Shown: piece after piece, positions 29,646 through 38,813 of the stretch
Numbering within the stretch: the first letter of the stretch is position 1
Layout of the letters: each line of letters begins with the position of its first letter
Source: an uncultured Muribaculaceae bacterium
GTDB lineage: Bacteria > Bacteroidota > Bacteroidia > Bacteroidales > Muribaculaceae
DNA: 58,301 nucleotides
Direction of reading: 5' to 3'
NCBI GenBank assembly: GCA_910584525.1
Contig: CAJUAT010000011.1
Span: 1 to 58,301 of the forward strand
The notes under the pieces: model-generated
The model's input: the letters and a program-made list of their open reading frames with translations, nothing else
Told to the model about the DNA's origin: nothing
The model's database searches: none
Position numbers and translations under genes: made by a program

Positions 29646-31631
29646 ATGATAACGAATCCCGTGCTGATATTCCTCACCGTCCTGATCCTGATACTGTTGG
29701 GCAAGGTGATATTCACGCGGATTCGTGTGCCCTCGATAGTGGGGCTGATAATGGCAGGCATCGTGGTGGGTCCATATGGCTTCGGACTGCTGGAAAGGGA
29801 TGCGTCGTTCCGCATCCTCGGTGATGTCGGCATATTGTACATAATGTTCCAGGCGGCTGTGGAGATCGACATGTTCCATCTCAAAGCACAGCTGAAAAGC
29901 GGCGTTGTCTACGGCCTGCTCAGTTTTCTATTGCCGATGCTTACCGGTCTTCTGGGCACACACTATCTGCTCGGGGGAAGCTGGGCCACCTCCATATTGG
30001 TGGCCTCGATGTTCGCCAGCCATACGCTCATCACCTATCCGGTGGTGTCGAAGTTCGGGCTGCAGAACGACCGGCCGGTGGTGATAGCGGTTTGCGGCAC
30101 GATAGTTGCTGTGATGCTGGCACTGCTGTGTCTGGCGGGAGTGGTGCAGTATTGTACCGTCGGCAGCTATTCGCCGTGGAATCTTGTGCAGCTGCTCCTG
30201 CTCACGGCAGTCTTCATGGCAGCTGTGGGCTATGTGTTTCCGCCGGTGACGCGTCGTTTTTTCAAAACCACCACCGACCCGGTCAGCCAGTATATCTTCA
30301 TCATAGCGTTGGTGCTGGTGTCGGCCACGATAGCCAGGCTCATAGGACTTGAGGCCATATTGGGAGCCTTCTATGCCGGACTGGTGCTCAACAGGATGGT
30401 GCCGGGACGCTCGCCGCTGATGAAGAACATACGCTTCATCGGCGATGCCCTCTTTGTGCCCTATTTTCTGATAGGCGTGGGGATGCTCATCAACATCCGT
30501 GCCGTTGTGGAAGGCCTGGATGTGATATGGTCGGCTCTGATAATGTCGAGCTTGGCGTTGGGATCGAAATGGCTTGCCGCCAGAGTGTCGCAGCAGGTGA
30601 TGGGGCTTCGTGGTGTCGACAGGACGGTGATATTCGGACTCAGCGGCGGTAAGGCTGCCGCCACCATCGCCGCCGTGATGATAGGTTACCAGTATGCCTT
30701 GCTCGACGAAAGCATGATGAATGCCTCCGTGGTAATGATTCTGGTATGCTGCATAGTGGCATCGGTATGCACAGAACGAGGAGCCAAGCGGCTGCGTATC
30801 ATCAAGACGTCGGCCGACCTTGAGAAGGATACTCTGGAGCCTGTGGGCTTCGCCCGTCAGGTGGTGGCCGTATCCAATCCGCTGACGGCCGAGGGACTTA
30901 CGCGGCTGGCCATCTTCATGCGCAAGAGAGCCAACACCAATCCGGTGACGGTGCTGTTCGTGCGCAACAACGATGACCGGCGCATAGCAGAGATGGGGCG
31001 CAACGCCATGGAGGAATCGGCCGGAGTGGCCGACGAGATGGATGTGACCGCCGACATGGTGGAGCGTTTCGACATCAATGCCGTGACGGGCATATGCAAC
31101 CTCGCGCATGAACGCAAGGCCACTGAGATTGTGATAGGCATGCACCGCAAGAGTTCGGTGGTGGATACCTTCTATGGTGCATTCATCGACAGGCTTGTCA
31201 GCGACTGCCACCGCATGGTGATACTCTCGCGGTGCTTCATACCTGTGGGGACGATAAGCAGGCTGGTGGTGATAGTGCCGCAGAATGCGGAGTATGAGAC
31301 GGGATTCCATATGTGGGTGACGCGGCTGGCGATGCTTGCCTCCAACATAGAGGCGCGCATCACGTTCATGGCGCGCGAGGAGACATGCCGGCTGATTGCG
31401 TCGGCAATAAGGGAAGACGGCATAGAGGTCGATGCCTTATGCCGCACAATCACCACCTGGGATGATTTCATACTCATGAGCGCTGGCATCGACGATGCCG
31501 ACCTGCTGGTGCTTGTCACAGCAAGAAAAGGGTCGATATCCTACAATACCGACCTTGAGCAGACCACCTCGTACATCAGCCGGCATTTCAGCCGGCATAA
31601 TCTGATGGTGGTATATCCTAAGCAATTCTGA
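29646..31631 (+). CDS. CPA2-type cation:proton antiporter
   Basis: This 661-aa protein has about twelve membrane helices over residues 1-385 (Na/H exchanger fold, starting NPVLIFLTVLILILLGKVIF) and a cytoplasmic C-terminal half resembling tandem universal-stress-like domains (residues about 400-660). It exchanges Na+ or K+ for H+ in the inner membrane; ion specificity is not determinable here. It is the last gene of the operon, followed by a 21-base tandem repeat (31633-31673) and the convergent gmd gene. Confidence 0.85.
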   Translation: MITNPVLIFLTVLILILLGKVIFTRIRVPSIVGLIMAGIVVGPYGFGLLERDASFRILGDVGILYIMFQAAVEIDMFHLKAQLKSGVVYGLLSFLLPMLTGLLGTHYLLGGSWATSILVASMFASHTLITYPVVSKFGLQNDRPVVIAVCGTIVAVMLALLCLAGVVQYCTVGSYSPWNLVQLLLLTAVFMAAVGYVFPPVTRRFFKTTTDPVSQYIFIIALVLVSATIARLIGLEAILGAFYAGLVLNRMVPGRSPLMKNIRFIGDALFVPYFLIGVGMLINIRAVVEGLDVIWSALIMSSLALGSKWLAARVSQQVMGLRGVDRTVIFGLSGGKAAATIAAVMIGYQYALLDESMMNASVVMILVCCIVASVCTERGAKRLRIIKTSADLEKDTLEPVGFARQVVAVSNPLTAEGLTRLAIFMRKRANTNPVTVLFVRNNDDRRIAEMGRNAMEESAGVADEMDVTADMVERFDINAVTGICNLAHERKATEIVIGMHRKSSVVDTFYGAFIDRLVSDCHRMVILSRCFIPVGTISRLVVIVPQNAEYETGFHMWVTRLAMLASNIEARITFMAREETCRLIASAIREDGIEVDALCRTITTWDDFILMSAGIDDADLLVLVTARKGSISYNTDLEQTTSYISRHFSRHNLMVVYPKQF

Positions 31632-31684
31632 GGCTTTTGTTCGCTTGGCGGCTCTTTTGTTCGCCTGGCGGCTCACCACAGTAG

Positions 31685-32773
31685 TTATTTCACTATGCCG
31701 CGTTCCAGATATTCGGCGAGGTTGAGGCTCACGTTCTCTCCGGCTCTTTCTACGGCGACCTTGGCGATGTCGGCCTCCACCATTATCTTCACCAGCTCCT
31801 CGAAAGAGGTCTTGCCGGGATTCCAGCCCAGCTCGTTGCGGGCTTTCGACGGGTCGCCCCAGAGGTTCACCACGTCGGTGGGACGGTAGAAGTCGGGCGA
31901 TACCTCCACGAGCACCTTGCCTGTTTTCTTGTCTATGCCTTTTTCATTCTCGCCTTCGCCCTCGAACACGAGGTCGATGCCGGCATGCTTGAAAGCGAGC
32001 AGACAGAACTCGCGTACGGAATGCTGTTCGCCGGTGGCTATCACATAATCGTCGGGTCCGGGTTGCTGGAGAATAAGCCACATGCACTCCACATAATCGC
32101 GGGCATATCCCCAGTCGCGCAGCGACGACAGGTTGCCGAGATATAGTTTCTCCTGTTTACCGGCGGCGATACGGGCGGCGGCAAGAGTGATCTTGCGTGT
32201 CACGAATGTCTCGCCGCGCCGTTCCGACTCATGGTTGAAGAGGATACCCGAGCAGCAGAACATGTTGTAGGCTTCGCGGTATTCCTTGACAATCCAGAAG
32301 CCGTAAAGCTTGGCTACGGCATAGGGTGAATAGGGATGGAAGGGCGTTTTTTCGTTCTGGGGCACTTCCTCCACCTTGCCGAAGAGCTCGGAGGTGGATG
32401 CCTGATATATGCGGCATGAGCCGGAGAGACCGCAGAGACGGACCGCCTCCAGAATACGCAGGACACCCACGGCATCCACTTCGGCGGTGTATTCCGGGGA
32501 GTCGAACGACACCTGCACATGGCTCTGGGCGGCAAGATTGTATATCTCATCAGGATGAACCTTCTGCACCACCTGTACTATCGACATGGAATCGCCAAGG
32601 TCGGCGAAATGGAGGTGGAAACGCTCATGTCCTTCGAGATGCGCTATACGTTCGCGGAAGTCGGTCGACGACCTGCGGATCACTCCGTGTACATCATATC
32701 CTTTTTCCAGAAGAAATTCCGACAGAAAGGAACCGTCCTGACCGGTAACTCCCGTTATCAATGCAGTTTTCAT
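31685..32773 (-). CDS. gmd: GDP-mannose 4,6-dehydratase
   Basis: This 362-aa short-chain dehydrogenase/reductase converts GDP-mannose to GDP-4-keto-6-deoxymannose, the first step to GDP-fucose. It has the NADP-binding Gly motif TGVTGQDGSF (residues 8-17), the RRSSTDFRERI segment typical of GMD, the STSELFG motif and the catalytic Y-x-x-x-K in YSPYAVAKLY. The usual partner (GDP-fucose synthase, fcl) is not adjacent. In gut Bacteroidales this pathway feeds capsule and glycoprotein fucosylation. Confidence 0.93.
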   Translation of the reverse strand: MKTALITGVTGQDGSFLSEFLLEKGYDVHGVIRRSSTDFRERIAHLEGHERFHLHFADLGDSMSIVQVVQKVHPDEIYNLAAQSHVQVSFDSPEYTAEVDAVGVLRILEAVRLCGLSGSCRIYQASTSELFGKVEEVPQNEKTPFHPYSPYAVAKLYGFWIVKEYREAYNMFCCSGILFNHESERRGETFVTRKITLAAARIAAGKQEKLYLGNLSSLRDWGYARDYVECMWLILQQPGPDDYVIATGEQHSVREFCLLAFKHAGIDLVFEGEGENEKGIDKKTGKVLVEVSPDFYRPTDVVNLWGDPSKARNELGWNPGKTSFEELVKIMVEADIAKVAVERAGENVSLNLAEYLERGIVK

Positions 32774-32847
32774 ATATGGAATAGTCTCTTATTTTATTTC
32801 TTAAAGATTAACTGATAAATCCGGAATATATTACGTCAAGAAAAAAA

Positions 32848-33483
32848 TCAGAAAGGGGATCCGGTGGCTATGAAGCCGATGGAGGCGTCGGCCACTATGG
32901 CAGCGGGAGGCGGAGTGTTACGGTTGCTGAGGGCCTGGTCGAGGGCCTGGTCGGGGGTGTCGAGCGAGGGATAGAACCATAGACCTTGGTAGCGCCAGTA
33001 CCATACGCCTTCGTCGTCGAGCGATACGAAATCGGTGGTGACACCTTTCTGGGCGAGCAGTTTTTTCATATGCATGCCTTTTGACAGGATACCGTCGGGG
33101 GTGTTGACGCCGAGTCTCGGCGACTGCAGGGAAATGACATCAACGGTGCCTTCGCCGAAGTCGTAGACGTCAAACATGGCTTCGGAGCCCATCATGAAGG
33201 TATATACGTGTCCTCCCTCGCCATTGTTGTCCATGGAGATATTGTCGTAGAGTCCGGGCACACCCTGCGGCAGGTCACTGACCTTCATTCCGGTTTTCAC
33301 CGGGCCGAGGGAGTCGGGAGTAAGGAAAGGAAGCACGGCATCGATGGAGTCGGCTTTGGCCTCAGCCTCCTGGATGAAGGCTGAATCAGTATCGGCGCCG
33401 TCAGACGCCGAATCTTTCTGTCGGGAACTGCAGGAAGCCAGCAGCAATGCGGCACCTGCCACGATAAGGAAATTTTTTATCAT
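32848..33483 (-). CDS. Putative lipoprotein of unknown function (211 aa)
   Basis: A lipoprotein signal (GAALLLASCSSRQ, Cys at residue 18) is followed by an Asp/Ser-rich linker and a compact domain with the motif GPVKTGMKVSDLPQGVPGLY. That pattern is common in Bacteroidales periplasmic or surface lipoproteins of unknown function. The start codon lies directly beside a run of seven 10-base repeats (33500-33569), which therefore occupies its upstream region. Confidence 0.7.
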   Translation of the reverse strand: MIKNFLIVAGAALLLASCSSRQKDSASDGADTDSAFIQEAEAKADSIDAVLPFLTPDSLGPVKTGMKVSDLPQGVPGLYDNISMDNNGEGGHVYTFMMGSEAMFDVYDFGEGTVDVISLQSPRLGVNTPDGILSKGMHMKKLLAQKGVTTDFVSLDDEGVWYWRYQGLWFYPSLDTPDQALDQALSNRNTPPPAAIVADASIGFIATGSPF

Positions 33484-33499
33484 TGTTTTCGGGATTTTC

Positions 33500-33569
33500 G
33501 GGATTAATCTTGATTAATCTTGATTAATCTTGATTAATCGGGATTAATCTTGAATAATCTGGATTCTCT
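33500..33569. repeat. Tandem 10-base repeat upstream of a lipoprotein gene
   Basis: The unit is TGATTAATCT (variants GGATTAATCT, TGAATAATCT), with about seven copies in a row between the antiporter stop and the lipoprotein start. Each unit contains the palindrome ATTAAT or GATTAATC. Copy-number changes here would alter the promoter spacing of the leftward lipoprotein gene. Confidence 0.85.
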
Positions 33570-33583
33570 ACTCATTATAACGC

Positions 33584-35857
33584 TCAAGTGGCCGTTTTGT
33601 GCTTCATGGCGTCGGCATAGTCGGGGTCGCCCACTACCCAGAGGATATCTCCAGGCTTGAGCACCAGGCTGGGGAGGGGCTGCAGGAACTCGTCGCCACG
33701 CTTTATCTTCACAATCATGGAATAGTAGTCGTGCAGGATGTCGGTGAACTCCAGTGGTATGCCTGTAATCGGAGAGTCGTCGGCAAGGACTATGGAGTTG
33801 AGTTCCACGGGCTGTTGCTTGATGTTGAGCTTGAGACCGTTTTTTGTGGCGAGGTCAAGGTCGTTGTTGAGATTCCGCAGCTGTTCGTCGTTGCCAATCA
33901 CGCCAAGGACGTCGCCGGGGAATATACGGGCGTCGGGAGATGGCAGGGGCATGTAGTCGTCGCCACGGGTGATGCTCGACACCGACACGCCATAGTCGGT
34001 GCGCAGACCGGAGTCCTTGAGTTTGTCGCCGACAAAGGGACAGCTGTTGTTGATTTCAATGAAGGCCTGGTGAAGGTCGTCGACAAGATTGTTGCCGACA
34101 CCCATGCGCATGTTTTCGCGCATGTTGAGGTTGGATATGAACTTGTCCTCGATTTTCTTATAGCTGCGCATCATGGAAGTGGAGGCCATGACAATCATCA
34201 GCAGGAAGCAACCCACACCCACGAGCCACCCCGTAAGCGCCGAATATGCCACAGTGATGGAGTAGACAATGAAGAACAGGGCCACGAGGTAGCGAATGAT
34301 TTTCATGGCCAGGAGGGGCACATCATAGAAAGCGGCATTCTGGTGGAGCCTTATTTTCTCATCCGGTTTTGTGGAGCTGAAGCAGAGAGCCATGAGGAAA
34401 GGGAGCATCGCCAGGATTGTTATCACGGTAGCGGCGAGGCGTCCCCATGTGGGGAAATGCTCCATGGCGAACGGGAAGAGAAGGAGTTTAGCCAGCAGAA
34501 TCTCGGCCAGCAGAATCACCGAATAGAGCAGTATCCGCCACAGATACCTGGAGAGCACGGCACGCCACAGGCGGTGAGTCTCGTTGGAGTCGAAGCTCTG
34601 CGCCGAGTAGCGGTTTATGAGGAATGTCATCGACTTCGGGAGGTTGCGCTCCACCAGAGAGGCTGCTCCATCCGACATCTTGATGAAGTATGGAGTGGTG
34701 AATATGGTGAGTACCGACACGGCCACTATAATGGGGTAGATGGAAGCGTCAAGCACACCGAGGCTCATACCGAGAGCGGCGATGATGAAAGAGAACTCGC
34801 CGATTTGTGTGAGACAGAACCCCGATTCGATGGCCACGCGCAGATTCTGACCCGTGACAAGCATGCCCAGCGTGCCGAACATTATCATGCCGACAATCAC
34901 CACGGCGGCAAGCAGCAGAATCTCCCACCAGTACATCACCAGCACGTGAGGGTCAACCATCATGCCCACGGATATGAAGAATACGGCTCCGAAAAGGTTC
35001 TTGACAGGCGCAATGACCTTGTCCATTCTTTCGGCGGCCATGGTGCCGGCGAGTATGGAGCCCATCACGAAGGCCCCGAGCTCGAGGCTGAAGCCGCATT
35101 CCACCGAGAAGACAGCCATGGAGAAACATAGACCCATGGATATTATCAGCAGCGTCTCCTCGTTGAGATATGCCCGGGCACGGTTGAAGAAGGAGGGGAA
35201 GATATACACTCCCACCACAAACCATATGATAAGGAAGAAAGCCAGCTTCCCTATGCTGTAAAGGAGCTCTAAGCCTTTGACCTCGCCCATGGCCATAGAA
35301 GAGAGGAGCACTAGCATCAGCACCGCGAAGAGGTCTTCGATAATCAGGACGGCGAGCACCAGCTGGGCGAATTTCTTCTGTCGCAGACCCAGGTCGGAGA
35401 GAGCCTTCATGATGATTGTTGTCGACGACATGGAGATCATGCCGCCGAGGAATATGCGGTTGATGGTGTTGAGATGCAGAATATACCCTACGCCGAAACC
35501 GGCGAATGTCATGCCAGTTATCACCACAAGGGCAGTGACCACCGCCGACGAGCCCGACTTCATGAGCTTGCGGAAAGAGAACTCGAGGCCGATGGAGAAC
35601 ATCAGCACCACGATGCCGAGGTCGGCCCAGAAGGTTATGTTCTCGAGGTTGGTGATGGAGGGGAGGTATTCGAACTTCGGGCTTGCCAGGAATCCGGCAA
35701 GGATATAACCGAGTACCACCGGCTGGCGGAGGCGCTTGAAGAGGAGGGTGACGAGAGCGCCCAGAAGAAGAATCCAGGCGAGGTCGGAAATAAGGCCGAA
35801 GGTGTGTCCGGTGTCGGCGGCGCTTGCCAGTATTGCGGCCAGGGACGGTGTGCTCAT
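33584..35857 (-). CDS. KefB/KefC-like cation:proton antiporter with TrkA-C domains
   Basis: This 757-aa protein has a twelve-helix CPA2 exchanger domain (residues about 20-400, including GIVVLMFSIGLEFSFRKL). An additional membrane region at about 440-560 follows, then a C-terminal cytoplasmic part with TrkA-C-like folds (DARIFPGDVLGVIGNDEQL and LVLKPGDILWVVGDPDYAD), which bind nucleotide ligands in related proteins. No full NAD-binding TrkA-N motif is obvious. Its stop lies just after the 10-base repeat, and it overlaps the upstream AI-2E-family gene by one base. Confidence 0.87.
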   Translation of the reverse strand: MSTPSLAAILASAADTGHTFGLISDLAWILLLGALVTLLFKRLRQPVVLGYILAGFLASPKFEYLPSITNLENITFWADLGIVVLMFSIGLEFSFRKLMKSGSSAVVTALVVITGMTFAGFGVGYILHLNTINRIFLGGMISMSSTTIIMKALSDLGLRQKKFAQLVLAVLIIEDLFAVLMLVLLSSMAMGEVKGLELLYSIGKLAFFLIIWFVVGVYIFPSFFNRARAYLNEETLLIISMGLCFSMAVFSVECGFSLELGAFVMGSILAGTMAAERMDKVIAPVKNLFGAVFFISVGMMVDPHVLVMYWWEILLLAAVVIVGMIMFGTLGMLVTGQNLRVAIESGFCLTQIGEFSFIIAALGMSLGVLDASIYPIIVAVSVLTIFTTPYFIKMSDGAASLVERNLPKSMTFLINRYSAQSFDSNETHRLWRAVLSRYLWRILLYSVILLAEILLAKLLLFPFAMEHFPTWGRLAATVITILAMLPFLMALCFSSTKPDEKIRLHQNAAFYDVPLLAMKIIRYLVALFFIVYSITVAYSALTGWLVGVGCFLLMIVMASTSMMRSYKKIEDKFISNLNMRENMRMGVGNNLVDDLHQAFIEINNSCPFVGDKLKDSGLRTDYGVSVSSITRGDDYMPLPSPDARIFPGDVLGVIGNDEQLRNLNNDLDLATKNGLKLNIKQQPVELNSIVLADDSPITGIPLEFTDILHDYYSMIVKIKRGDEFLQPLPSLVLKPGDILWVVGDPDYADAMKHKTAT

Positions 35858-36999
35858 CAGTTGCGCTGGACTATATACAGGTTATAATACGAAAGTAGGA
35901 GCGTGGTGAGGGGGAGAGCGAGAATCAGACCTATGAAACCGAGGAGAGCTCCCCATATGGATAGGGAAAGGAGGATGATGGCGGGATTGAGGCCCATGGC
36001 CTTCCCCATGATTTTGGGCGTGAGGAAGAGATCCTGGATACATTGCACCACCACGTATACGGCCATGGCTTCCCAGAAGATGAGCCAGAAGCTGCCTCCG
36101 GTGTTGATGGACCATATCATGCAAAGGACGGCAGTGAGAGGAAGAGATACGAGCTGCAGATAAGGCACCAGATTGAGCACGCCGATGAAAAGGCCGAGCA
36201 CCACGCCCATCGGCAGCCCTATGAGAAGGAAACCTGCGGAGAAAAGGAGACCCACCAGCCCGGCTATGAGGAACTGGCCGCGGAAATAGCGGCTCATGGT
36301 GTCGCGGATGTCGGTGGATATGCGGTGCACGCGGCCGCGCTGATGGAAGGGAACCAGTTGCCGGAAGCTCAGCATCAGCCTCTCATAGTCGAGCATGATG
36401 AATATCACGTATAGAATCACAATGAGCCATGATGCCACGCCCACCACAAAGGCAAGGCTTGAGGTGAGGAACGACCACGACGAGGTTATGGCCGTCTTGA
36501 TCATGGAGTGCCATTCATCTTTGCTGAGGAGCCGGCTTATGGCTTCGAAATCCACATTTTCGCGGATGAACCTGTGCAGCGACTCTGACAGGTAGGGGAG
36601 CTTTATCTGCGCGGCGGCGAAATTCCTGATAGTGGCGGCCATCTCCGTGCATTCCGACACGAGGTAGGGGAAGAGCACCATGCATATGCCGCCGCCGACG
36701 ATGCAGGCCTCCAGCAGCGTGAGTATCACCGGGAAGAAGCGTCGCCTCAGGTGCAGCACACGCATGTTCCATTTCACCACCGGCTCCAGAATATAGCTTA
36801 TCAGACATGCTACCACAAAGGGAAGGAGCACACCTTTTAGATAGTCGATGAGAAACAGGGCCGCAACCGTGACGCATATCGTGAAAAAAATCCTCACGGT
36901 ACGGTCGAACGTGAATGGACGGCGTTGATAAGTCTGTTCGGAAGGTGTCGGGGCGTCAGGCTCGACGTCGACGCCTGTTTTGGGTATATCCTCTTTCAT
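35857..36999 (-). CDS. AI-2E family transporter (PerM/YdiK-like)
   Basis: This 380-aa membrane protein has about eight helices in the AI-2 exporter layout: an N-terminal pair, a soluble segment (about 130-190), then a C-terminal bundle with the family motif GVLNLVPYLQLVSLPLT and LTPKIMGKAMGLNPAIILLS. Named for the autoinducer exporter, most members have unknown or ion substrates. It is the first gene of the leftward pair with the antiporter. A -7 element TAATTTTG (37011-37004) lies only four bases before the ATG, predicting an almost leaderless mRNA. Confidence 0.87.
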   Translation of the reverse strand: MKEDIPKTGVDVEPDAPTPSEQTYQRRPFTFDRTVRIFFTICVTVAALFLIDYLKGVLLPFVVACLISYILEPVVKWNMRVLHLRRRFFPVILTLLEACIVGGGICMVLFPYLVSECTEMAATIRNFAAAQIKLPYLSESLHRFIRENVDFEAISRLLSKDEWHSMIKTAITSSWSFLTSSLAFVVGVASWLIVILYVIFIMLDYERLMLSFRQLVPFHQRGRVHRISTDIRDTMSRYFRGQFLIAGLVGLLFSAGFLLIGLPMGVVLGLFIGVLNLVPYLQLVSLPLTAVLCMIWSINTGGSFWLIFWEAMAVYVVVQCIQDLFLTPKIMGKAMGLNPAIILLSLSIWGALLGFIGLILALPLTTLLLSYYNLYIVQRN

Positions 37000-37003
37000 T
37001 CCT

Positions 37004-37051
37004 CAAAATTATAAAAAAAATTGCAGAAAACGGCTATTGTCACTAATTTTG
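37004..37051. promoter_or_regulatory. Divergent near-leaderless promoters
   Basis: TAATTTTG occurs on the minus strand (37011-37004) for the AI-2E gene and on the plus strand (37044-37051) for dacB. In both cases the start codon follows after only four bases (ATG 36999, GTG 37056), so the transcripts would have a leader of about one base. Confidence 0.5.
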
Positions 37052-37055
37052 TGGT

Positions 37056-38297
37056 GTGATAAAGAAAAGAAAAGGAATCATGGCGGTGCTCCTGCTTCTG
37101 ATGGTGGAGAGCATCGCGCTGGCATATCCGGCGGAGCGTAACGGGACGGCGGAATCGAGAGTTGCCGGAGCCGTGGAGGCGTTTGCGCGCGGCGGCAGTG
37201 TTGACAGCAACAGTGTTGCCGTACTTGTCACCGACCTCCGCAGCGGGGAAGTGCTCGGTGAATGGAACGCTTCCAAGGCCATGACACCGGCATCGGTGAT
37301 GAAGGCCGTCACCACGGCGACGCTCCTAGAGGAGGTGGGCCGCGACTGGAGGTATGAGACAAAAGTATGGTACACAGGCCGCAAAAGCGGCAGGGTCCTT
37401 GACGGCAACATAGAAGTGGAGGCGAGCGGCGACCCGTCGGTCAACAGCGGCAGCCTCGCCGACAATCCCGACATACTATCGGAAATTGGGGAGGCATTGC
37501 GCAAGGCGGGTATCGATACCGTTCGCGGCCGTGTCATCATCGACGAGAGTCGGTTTGCGGGACCGGCCATAAACCCGGGCTGGAGCTCCGGCGACCTTCC
37601 TCATGCCTATGGCACCGGTACGCATGGCTTCAATTTCGAGGGGAATGCCTCGGGGGGCAAGTCGGTAAGAGAGCCGTCGCAGACATTCCGGAGCAAACTG
37701 TCGTCGCGGCTCAGGGGCAATGGCATAGTAGTGCAGGACCGCAATGTGGAGGCCTCGGGAAGAAAGCTGCTTGTCAATCACCGCTCGCTGCCTGTGGAAG
37801 AGATAATGCGCAGCTGCATGATGCGCAGCGACAACCAGTTTGCCGAAGGTATGATGCGGACGGTGTCGGAGCGCACAGGACATGACGGCTCCATCGCTGA
37901 GGGGACGGCACATACGCTTGAGTATTGGCGCAAGAAAGGAGCGCCCGTTAAGAATGTGGTCATTAAGGATGGGTCGGGACTCAGCCGCGGCAACAGGCTT
38001 ACGGCACGTTTCCTCGGAAGAGTGCTCGTCTGCATGTCGGACGACCCCTATTATGCCAGTTTCTTTCCGTTGGCCGGCGAGGAAGGCACATTGCGTAAAT
38101 TCATGCATGGTGCCCCGCTGCAGGGGAAAGTGGCCATGAAGACCGGCTCTATGAACGGCATCCAGTCGTATGCCGGTTATAAGCTTGACGACAATTATGC
38201 CCCTACGCATGTTATAGTAGTGATGATCAACAATATGGCCAACCGTGCCGCGGCACGCGCCGGCGTGCAGAAAATGCTCGAGGAGCTGTTTCTGTGA
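37056..38297 (+). CDS. dacB: D-alanyl-D-alanine carboxypeptidase/endopeptidase (PBP4, peptidase S13)
   Basis: A class C penicillin-binding protein that trims or cleaves peptidoglycan cross-links in the periplasm. Motifs, numbered from GTG 37056: SxxK at S80-K83 (TPASVMK), SxN at S258-N260 (RSDNQF) and KTG in AMKTGSMNG. GTG gives a proper signal peptide (MIKKRKGIMAVLLLLMVESI); an ATG at 37080 has a better ribosome-binding site but loses the basic end. At 413 aa it is slightly shorter than E. coli PBP4 (477). Confidence 0.9.
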   Translation: MIKKRKGIMAVLLLLMVESIALAYPAERNGTAESRVAGAVEAFARGGSVDSNSVAVLVTDLRSGEVLGEWNASKAMTPASVMKAVTTATLLEEVGRDWRYETKVWYTGRKSGRVLDGNIEVEASGDPSVNSGSLADNPDILSEIGEALRKAGIDTVRGRVIIDESRFAGPAINPGWSSGDLPHAYGTGTHGFNFEGNASGGKSVREPSQTFRSKLSSRLRGNGIVVQDRNVEASGRKLLVNHRSLPVEEIMRSCMMRSDNQFAEGMMRTVSERTGHDGSIAEGTAHTLEYWRKKGAPVKNVVIKDGSGLSRGNRLTARFLGRVLVCMSDDPYYASFFPLAGEEGTLRKFMHGAPLQGKVAMKTGSMNGIQSYAGYKLDDNYAPTHVIVVMINNMANRAAARAGVQKMLEELFL

Positions 38298-38327
38298 TGC
38301 GATGTTGGTAATGTATAGACCCGGATT

Positions 38328-38813
38328 ATGAAAGAACTTAAGAATAAGGTATATGAGCTTGAGGGGCTGCTGGAGCTTTGTGACAGCCGTCCCGACAAAT
38401 TTTCGGAACTTGCGCCGTTGGTGGAAGGGCGTCTCGCCGCCGTCAACGCCGCATGGCGTAGTGTCAGAGAGCATGATACGGTCGTAACACCGGCCAAAGA
38501 AGATACCGAGATCAGCGTGGCGGAAATCATCGACAATCCTGATATTTCTGTAACCGGTATCCAGCCGGCGGAAGCTTCTGTGCAAAGGGAGCCGGAGTCA
38601 AGGCGGATAGCGTTGTGTCTCAACGACAGGTTCCGTTTTACCAAGATTCTGGGACATGGCGACAAAGTGGAGTTCGAGCGACGGCTCGGCGAGTTGTCGG
38701 ATGCCGGCGACTATGAGCGGGCACGCGACATCATCACCGACAGCTATGCCCTTGATCCCGACGACCCGGATGTGGCCGACCTGATTGAAATCGTCAAGAC
38801 GTATTACGAATGA
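38328..38813 (+). CDS. Conserved Bacteroidales protein of unknown function (161 aa)
   Basis: An N-terminal coiled coil (KELKNKVYELEGLLELCDSR) is followed by an acidic linker and a C-terminal helical domain (FRFTKILGHGDKVEFERRLG, then YALDPDDPDVADLIEIVKTY). I recall similar proteins upstream of rsmI in Bacteroidales, but no function. It overlaps rsmI by four bases (ATGA), so the two are coupled. Confidence 0.7.
   Translation: MKELKNKVYELEGLLELCDSRPDKFSELAPLVEGRLAAVNAAWRSVREHDTVVTPAKEDTEISVAEIIDNPDISVTGIQPAEASVQREPESRRIALCLNDRFRFTKILGHGDKVEFERRLGELSDAGDYERARDIITDSYALDPDDPDVADLIEIVKTYYE

Noticed and set aside
29928..31310. 460-aa minus-strand ORF opposite the CPA2 antiporter gene
   Set aside because: His/Tyr/Arg-rich antisense shadow; the plus-strand gene is clearly real.
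33599..35131. 510-aa plus-strand ORF opposite the KefB/C-like antiporter gene
   Set aside because: His/Glu/Val-rich shadow of a well-supported membrane protein gene.
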